Source of the DNA: Aequorivita viscosa | Lineage (GTDB): Bacteria > Bacteroidota > Bacteroidia > Flavobacteriales > Flavobacteriaceae | NCBI RefSeq assembly: GCF_900106795.1 | Contig: NZ_FNNS01000004.1 | Coordinates: 62,001-126,000 of the forward strand | Reading direction: 5' to 3' | Length of the DNA: 64,000 bases | Made by a program: the position numbers and the translations under genes | Part shown: piece after piece, positions 60,166-64,000 of the stretch | Position numbering within the stretch: position 1 is the first letter of the stretch | Layout of the letters: the number at the start of each line of letters is the position of its first letter | Notes under the pieces: generated by a model | Told to the model about the DNA's origin: nothing | Database searches by the model: none | Seen by the model: the letters and a program-made list of their open reading frames with translations, nothing else

Positions 60166-61803
60166 ATGATTTCAATAGATAACCTAGTAGTAGAATTCAG
60201 TGGTGATACACTTTTTAGTGATGTCTCTTTCGTGGTAAACGAAAACGACAAAATCGCTTTAATGGGAAAGAATGGCGCAGGAAAAAGTACGATGATGAAG
60301 ATAATCGCTGGCGTTCAAAAACCTACTCGTGGGAATGTACGTGCACCAAAAGATGCCGTAATTGCATACCTTCCCCAACATTTATTGACAGATGATGATT
60401 GTACTGTTTTTGAAGAAGCTTCTAAAGCTTTTAAGCAAATTTTTGAGATGCGTGACGAAATGGATCGCCTTAACAAAGAGCTGGAAACTAGAACCGATTA
60501 CGAAAGTGATGCCTATATGAACATCATTACCAAAGTGGCAGAACTAGGTGAAAAGTATTATTCCCTTGAAGAAATAAACTACGAAGCTGAAGTAGAAAAG
60601 GCATTGCGCGGACTTGGCTTTAAAAGAAGTGATCTTCACAGACAAACCAATGAGTTTAGTGGTGGATGGCGCATGCGGATTGAATTGGCAAAATTGCTTC
60701 TTAAAAAACCTGATTTAATTTTGCTGGATGAACCAACAAACCACGTTGATATTGAATCGGTAATCTGGTTGGAAGATTTCTTGCTGAACAAAGCAAAAGC
60801 CGTAATCGTAATCTCGCACGACAGAGCTTTTATCGATAACATCACCAACCGAACCATTGAGGTAACAATGGGGCGTATATACGATTACAAAGCCAATTAC
60901 AGTCACTATTTGCAATTGCGGGCCGATAGAAGAGCACACCAAATAAAAGCTTACGAAGAGCAGCATAAATTCATCGCTGAAACCCAACAGTTTATTGAGC
61001 GTTTTAAAGGAACTTATTCAAAGACCAACCAAGTAAACTCTCGCGAGCGAATGTTGGAAAAACTTCAAATCATTGAGATTGATGAAATAGACACTTCCGC
61101 CTTGGCACTTCGGTTTCCGCCAGCGCAACGTAGTGGCGATTATCCTGTTATTGCGGAAGGACTTACCAAGAAATACGGCGACCACGTGGTTTTTAACGAT
61201 GCGAATATGAGTATCTCTCGCGGTCAGAAAGTTAGTTTTGTGGGACGAAATGGCGAAGGGAAATCAACAATGATTAAAGCCATAATGGGCGAAATTGATT
61301 TTGAGGGAACTTGCGCCTTGGGTCACAATGCCAAAGTAGGATATTTTGCCCAAAACCAAGCCGCACTTTTAGATAAAGACCTCACAGTTTTTCAAACGGT
61401 AGATGAGGTTGCCAAAGGCGAAATAAGAACACAGATAAAAAACATTCTCGGTCGTTTTATGTTTAGCGGCGATGATATTGATAAAAAAGTAGGTTTGCTT
61501 TCCGGTGGTGAAAAAACCCGTTTGGCAATGGTGAAATTGTTGTTGGAACCAGTAAATGTTTTGATTCTCGATGAGCCAACAAACCACTTAGATTTAAAAT
61601 CGAAGGATGTTTTAAAAGAGGCGCTTCTTCAGTTTGACGGTACTTTAATTCTTGTTTCCCACGACCGTGACTTCCTTCAGGGACTTTCAGAAAAAGTATT
61701 TGAATTTAAAGACAAACGTGTTATTGAGCATTTTGAAACCATCGACGATTTTCTTCTTCGCAATAGAATTGAGAATTTGAAGGAGATTGACTTGAAGGCA
61801 TAA
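60166..61803 (+). CDS. ABC-F family ATPase (ribosome-associated), 545 aa
   Basis: Two ABC domains without membrane helices: Walker A GKNGAGKSTM and GRNGEGKSTM, signatures FSGGWRMR and LSGGEKTR, Walker B LILLDEPTNHVD and VLILDEPTNHLD. The ABC-F linker (about 235-300, with YSKTNQVNSRERMLEKLQIIE) joins them. Members bind the ribosomal E site and affect elongation or give antibiotic protection; EttA/YbiT-like is most likely, and resistance is not indicated. Monocistronic. Confidence 0.9.
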   Translation: MISIDNLVVEFSGDTLFSDVSFVVNENDKIALMGKNGAGKSTMMKIIAGVQKPTRGNVRAPKDAVIAYLPQHLLTDDDCTVFEEASKAFKQIFEMRDEMDRLNKELETRTDYESDAYMNIITKVAELGEKYYSLEEINYEAEVEKALRGLGFKRSDLHRQTNEFSGGWRMRIELAKLLLKKPDLILLDEPTNHVDIESVIWLEDFLLNKAKAVIVISHDRAFIDNITNRTIEVTMGRIYDYKANYSHYLQLRADRRAHQIKAYEEQHKFIAETQQFIERFKGTYSKTNQVNSRERMLEKLQIIEIDEIDTSALALRFPPAQRSGDYPVIAEGLTKKYGDHVVFNDANMSISRGQKVSFVGRNGEGKSTMIKAIMGEIDFEGTCALGHNAKVGYFAQNQAALLDKDLTVFQTVDEVAKGEIRTQIKNILGRFMFSGDDIDKKVGLLSGGEKTRLAMVKLLLEPVNVLILDEPTNHLDLKSKDVLKEALLQFDGTLILVSHDRDFLQGLSEKVFEFKDKRVIEHFETIDDFLLRNRIENLKEIDLKA

Positions 61804-61900
61804 GTTATAAGTGGAGGAGTTTAAAGTATGGGAATTGGTTGTTGAAAATTTAATTTCGGTATAATAATTGCTTTTTCTCTTCTTTTAAAATGATAGAATT

Positions 61901-62398
61901 ATGAAAATACACACATTTTTATTGACTGCACTTTTTTGTTTTATTCTCGGAAACGTTTCGGCACAGGAAAAAGCCAAGAAATCACAAGAAACAGTCGAAA
62001 CCGATATGGGTCGGGTCGAAAGTTTATTACAATCAAAAAACTTTGAATTTAAAGCTAGCACGGTAACTCCAGCAAACGGAACGCCTAAGAATTTAGTTGG
62101 AAGTGGCTATTCCGTTATCTTTTCTCCAGAAGAGGTTATTAGTAATCTTCCTTTTTACGGAAGAGCTTATAGCGGCATGAAATTAGGAAAAGATAAGGGC
62201 TTAAAATTTCAAGGAAAACCTGAAAATTTTAGCATCGAAAACGCAAAAGGATACCAAATAAGCACTACGGTAAATGATGACGAGGTTTATGAAATAGTAC
62301 TTTCGGTTAGTAAATCGGGGTATGCTACACTTACTGTTACCAGCAATGCTCGAGGTACTATAAATTACCAGGGAGAAATTGCTAAGGTTTCTAGGTAA
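61901..62398 (+). CDS. DUF4251 exported protein, 165 aa
   Basis: Signal peptide MKIHTFLLTALFCFILGNVSAQ, then the DUF4251 pattern: VESLLQSKNFEFKASTVTPANG, LVGSGYSVIFSPEEVISNLPFYGRAY and YEIVLSVSKSGYATLTVTSNARGTINYQGEI. Function unknown; probably periplasmic, beta-rich. It is convergent with the PepSY-like lipoprotein gene, and both end at a shared hairpin. Confidence 0.83.
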   Translation: MKIHTFLLTALFCFILGNVSAQEKAKKSQETVETDMGRVESLLQSKNFEFKASTVTPANGTPKNLVGSGYSVIFSPEEVISNLPFYGRAYSGMKLGKDKGLKFQGKPENFSIENAKGYQISTTVNDDEVYEIVLSVSKSGYATLTVTSNARGTINYQGEIAKVSR

Positions 62399-62422
62399 AT
62401 TAAAACTGTATTTAAAAGAAGA

Positions 62423-62461
62423 ACAGCGGTCTAAGTACAATACTTAGGCCGCTGTGTTTTT
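62423..62461. terminator. bidirectional terminator between convergent genes
   Basis: ACAGCGG-T-CTAAGTA, loop CAA, TACTTAG-G-CCGCTGT followed by GTTTTT; on the minus strand it is followed by TCTTCTTTT. A 14-bp stem with one mismatch. Confidence 0.85.
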
Positions 62462-62486
62462 AAACAATTAGGAAGAAAATCTTCTG

Positions 62487-63716
62487 TTAGTCATTATCAA
62501 CTCGTATAAATACTCCATCTAAAGTGAATTCAAGCTCTGTTTCATCGTTCAACTCAACTTGTTGGTGGTTGTCTTCTAACTCCCAGTTGGTTATAACATT
62601 ATTAGGATAATTTTGAGCCACATAATCTAAGATTGCCGCAGGAATAACCGAATCAGGAAGTTGTGTGGTTCCGTCGATTTCAATAATTTGAAAAGTATTA
62701 TTGAAGGTTAATTCAACGTTTTCACTTAAATACAATTCATAAGTAATCACATTTTCATCTGTTTCTTTAATTGCCCGTACAATCGTACTATTTGGAAAGT
62801 GGGTGGTAACGTAGGTTCTAATTTCAGTAGGTATTTCATTTTCTGTTAGCACCACTTCATTCTCGTCGCCATCGTTGTTATCTTCATCTACACGAATAAA
62901 AACTCCTTCTAGGGTGAATTCTAGTTCTAGCCCATTGTTAAGCTCTATTTCTTGATAATTGGTTTTTAATTCCCAATCGGTTATAAAGTTGGTTGCATAA
63001 TTTTGAGCAACATAATCTAAAATTGCCTGTGGAATTACTGAGTTTGGAAGCTGTGTGTCTCCTTCAATTTCAATAATTTCAAAATCTGAATTGAATGTTA
63101 ACTCAAAATTATCGCTTAAATACACTTCATAAGAAATAATATTGTCATCAGTTTCTTTAATAGCTCTTATAATGGAACTATCTGGAAAATGCGTTGTAAT
63201 ATATGTGCTTATTTCAGCAGGAATTTCACTAGCTGTTAGCACTATTTCGTTGTCATCATCATCGTCATTGTTATCGTCCATACGAATAAATATACCGTCT
63301 AACGTAAACTCAAGCTCAATTCCATTATCAAGTTCTACTTCCTGATAGCCGTCTTCTATTTCCCATTCGGTTATAAAATTATTGGGATAATTTTGAGACA
63401 CATAATCTCGTATTGGTTGCGGAATAACCGAATCTGGGAGTTCAGTTTCAGCATCGATATCTGTTATGTCGAATTGGCTATTAAATTCTAAATTCAGGTT
63501 TCCGCTTAAAAATACGGTGTAGAAAGTTTCGTTTTGTACGGTGTTTTTTTCTGCGCTATTAATCGAATTTGAAGGGAAATGGTCGATAATGTAGCTTTTT
63601 ATTTCTACAGGAATTTCTGCTTCGGTTAGCGTAGTTTCTTCAGTCATTGAATCTTCTTTACTACAAGAGACCAAAGTGAGTGAAAGTGTAAGGATTATGA
63701 ATGCTAATTTTTTCAT
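62487..63716 (-). CDS. PepSY-like (DUF2874) lipoprotein with three tandem repeats, 409 aa
   Basis: Lipoprotein signal with Cys18 (LTLVSC). Three repeats of about 125 residues each follow (about 30-150, 158-278 and 285-409), each with EIPxEIxxYIxxHFP, a central beta region and ELEFTLDGxFIR. They are PepSY-like units of the type found in putative beta-lactamase-inhibitor-like periplasmic proteins of Bacteroidota. Asp/Asn-rich linkers (for example DDNNDDDDDNE) separate the repeats and could bind calcium. The gene is 29 bases downstream of another PepSY-like gene on the same strand, so they are likely one operon. Function unknown. Confidence 0.83.
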   Translation of the reverse strand: MKKLAFIILTLSLTLVSCSKEDSMTEETTLTEAEIPVEIKSYIIDHFPSNSINSAEKNTVQNETFYTVFLSGNLNLEFNSQFDITDIDAETELPDSVIPQPIRDYVSQNYPNNFITEWEIEDGYQEVELDNGIELEFTLDGIFIRMDDNNDDDDDNEIVLTASEIPAEISTYITTHFPDSSIIRAIKETDDNIISYEVYLSDNFELTFNSDFEIIEIEGDTQLPNSVIPQAILDYVAQNYATNFITDWELKTNYQEIELNNGLELEFTLEGVFIRVDEDNNDGDENEVVLTENEIPTEIRTYVTTHFPNSTIVRAIKETDENVITYELYLSENVELTFNNTFQIIEIDGTTQLPDSVIPAAILDYVAQNYPNNVITNWELEDNHQQVELNDETELEFTLDGVFIRVDND

Positions 63717-63745
63717 AGGTTAAGAATTATTGTGGTTTAAAAGGT

Positions 63746-64000
63746 TTAAATTAATTTTCCGTTTTTAGAAAAAGTTACATATCGTTCATCATTTCCTTTT
63801 TCTATTTCAACGCGATACGTTTCTATATTATTCTCTGTAATTTTCTCTACATCGTCAATTCGATACCCGTCAAATTGTTTCTTAACGGTATCTTTTACTG
63901 CTTGAGGAAGGTCTTTTTCAGAAATTTCTTCTGAGTATTTAATCAATTTTCCAGAAGCATCAAACCATGCTTCGTAATCTGTAAAGTATCCTATTTCAAA
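63746..64000 (-). CDS. PepSY-like protein, 5' part cut off by window end
   Basis: The frame stays open to the last base of the window, so the start lies beyond. The visible 84 residues include YFTDYEAWFDASGKLIKYSEEI, DLPQAVKDTVKKQFDGYRIDDVEKI and YRVEIEKGNDERYVTFSKNG, a PepSY-like/DUF2874 unit related to those in the next gene. A TTG inside the frame (63946) is not a credible start because the sequence on its 5' side keeps the family pattern. It is probably an exported protein, first gene of the pair. Confidence 0.75.
   Translation of the reverse strand, partial: FEIGYFTDYEAWFDASGKLIKYSEEISEKDLPQAVKDTVKKQFDGYRIDDVEKITENNIETYRVEIEKGNDERYVTFSKNGKLI

Noticed and set aside
63746-63946. Complete 66-aa gene starting at TTG 63946
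   Set aside because: The frame continues upstream to the window edge with family-like sequence, so this is the end of a larger gene.
1-64000. tRNA, rRNA, prophage, insertion sequence or CRISPR-Cas genes
   Set aside because: I looked for tRNA cloverleaf signatures, transposase DDE or Y1 motifs, integrases and cas motifs by eye and saw none; a covariance-model or profile search could still find a missed tRNA.

Overview
The window is AT-rich and carries gene families and signals typical of Bacteroidota, most likely a marine-type member of the Flavobacteriaceae. Evidence for this: a type IX secretion (T9SS) sorting domain on an M36 protease, TonB-dependent receptors with CarboxypepD_reg-like N-termini, DUF2851, DUF4251 and 2TM-domain proteins, AT-rich start regions without Shine-Dalgarno sequences, and many upstream boxes matching the Bacteroidota -7 consensus TAnnTTTG. 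The genus cannot be settled from the sequence alone. No rRNA, tRNA, CRISPR array, prophage or complete insertion sequence was seen.

Layout. 1-8 kb is the edge of a surface-polysaccharide locus: a Wzx-type flippase cut by the window start, four glycosyltransferases and an FdtA/QdtA-type sugar ketoisomerase. A PIN-toxin/DUF6364-antitoxin module sits inside it between two 61-bp direct repeats, next to a tandem array of half-palindromes. 8-19 kb holds an exported subtilase, ftsE, a short exported tail-fibre-like protein, a 1004-aa TPR protein with an outer-membrane barrel partner, and a lipoprotein amidohydrolase. 18-33 kb is mostly housekeeping and conserved hypothetical genes: methyltransferase, YkgJ, NamZ-type exo-muramidase, LolC/E-like permease, cysteine synthase, DUF202, DUF2851, PspC, K+ channel, Na+:alanine symporter, HhH protein and acyl-CoA dehydrogenase. 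A decayed second PIN toxin follows. 33-46 kb is regulatory and envelope: ECF sigma plus membrane partner, NDH-2, and a TonB receptor / TPR / LytS-2TM kinase / 2TM / 2TM / LytTR cluster, then a LETM1-related protein, a DUF4331 protein split over two genes, and an RskA-domain protein without a sigma-binding domain. 46-64 kb has the T9SS M36 protease, pabB-tilS, a glycolytic operon (pfkA-gapA-sugar kinase-pgi), a TonB receptor, an ABC-F ATPase, a DUF4251 protein and two PepSY-like proteins.

What stands out most is repeat structure rather than one gene. At least seven loci carry degenerate tandem repeats with a period of exactly, or very nearly, 7 nt, yet with a different word at each locus. They flank ftsE, abut the LytTR start codon, form the 3' end of the YkgJ gene, and build the E/K/Q-rich linker of the NamZ lipoprotein, where 3 x 7 nt gives a 7-residue protein repeat. 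A period-10 inverted array and several families of modular palindromes also occur. One palindrome supplies the last five codons and the stop codon of the methyltransferase. The shared period with unshared sequence suggests a period-determined origin. This and the 2TM/LytTR cluster are the best candidates for something undescribed.
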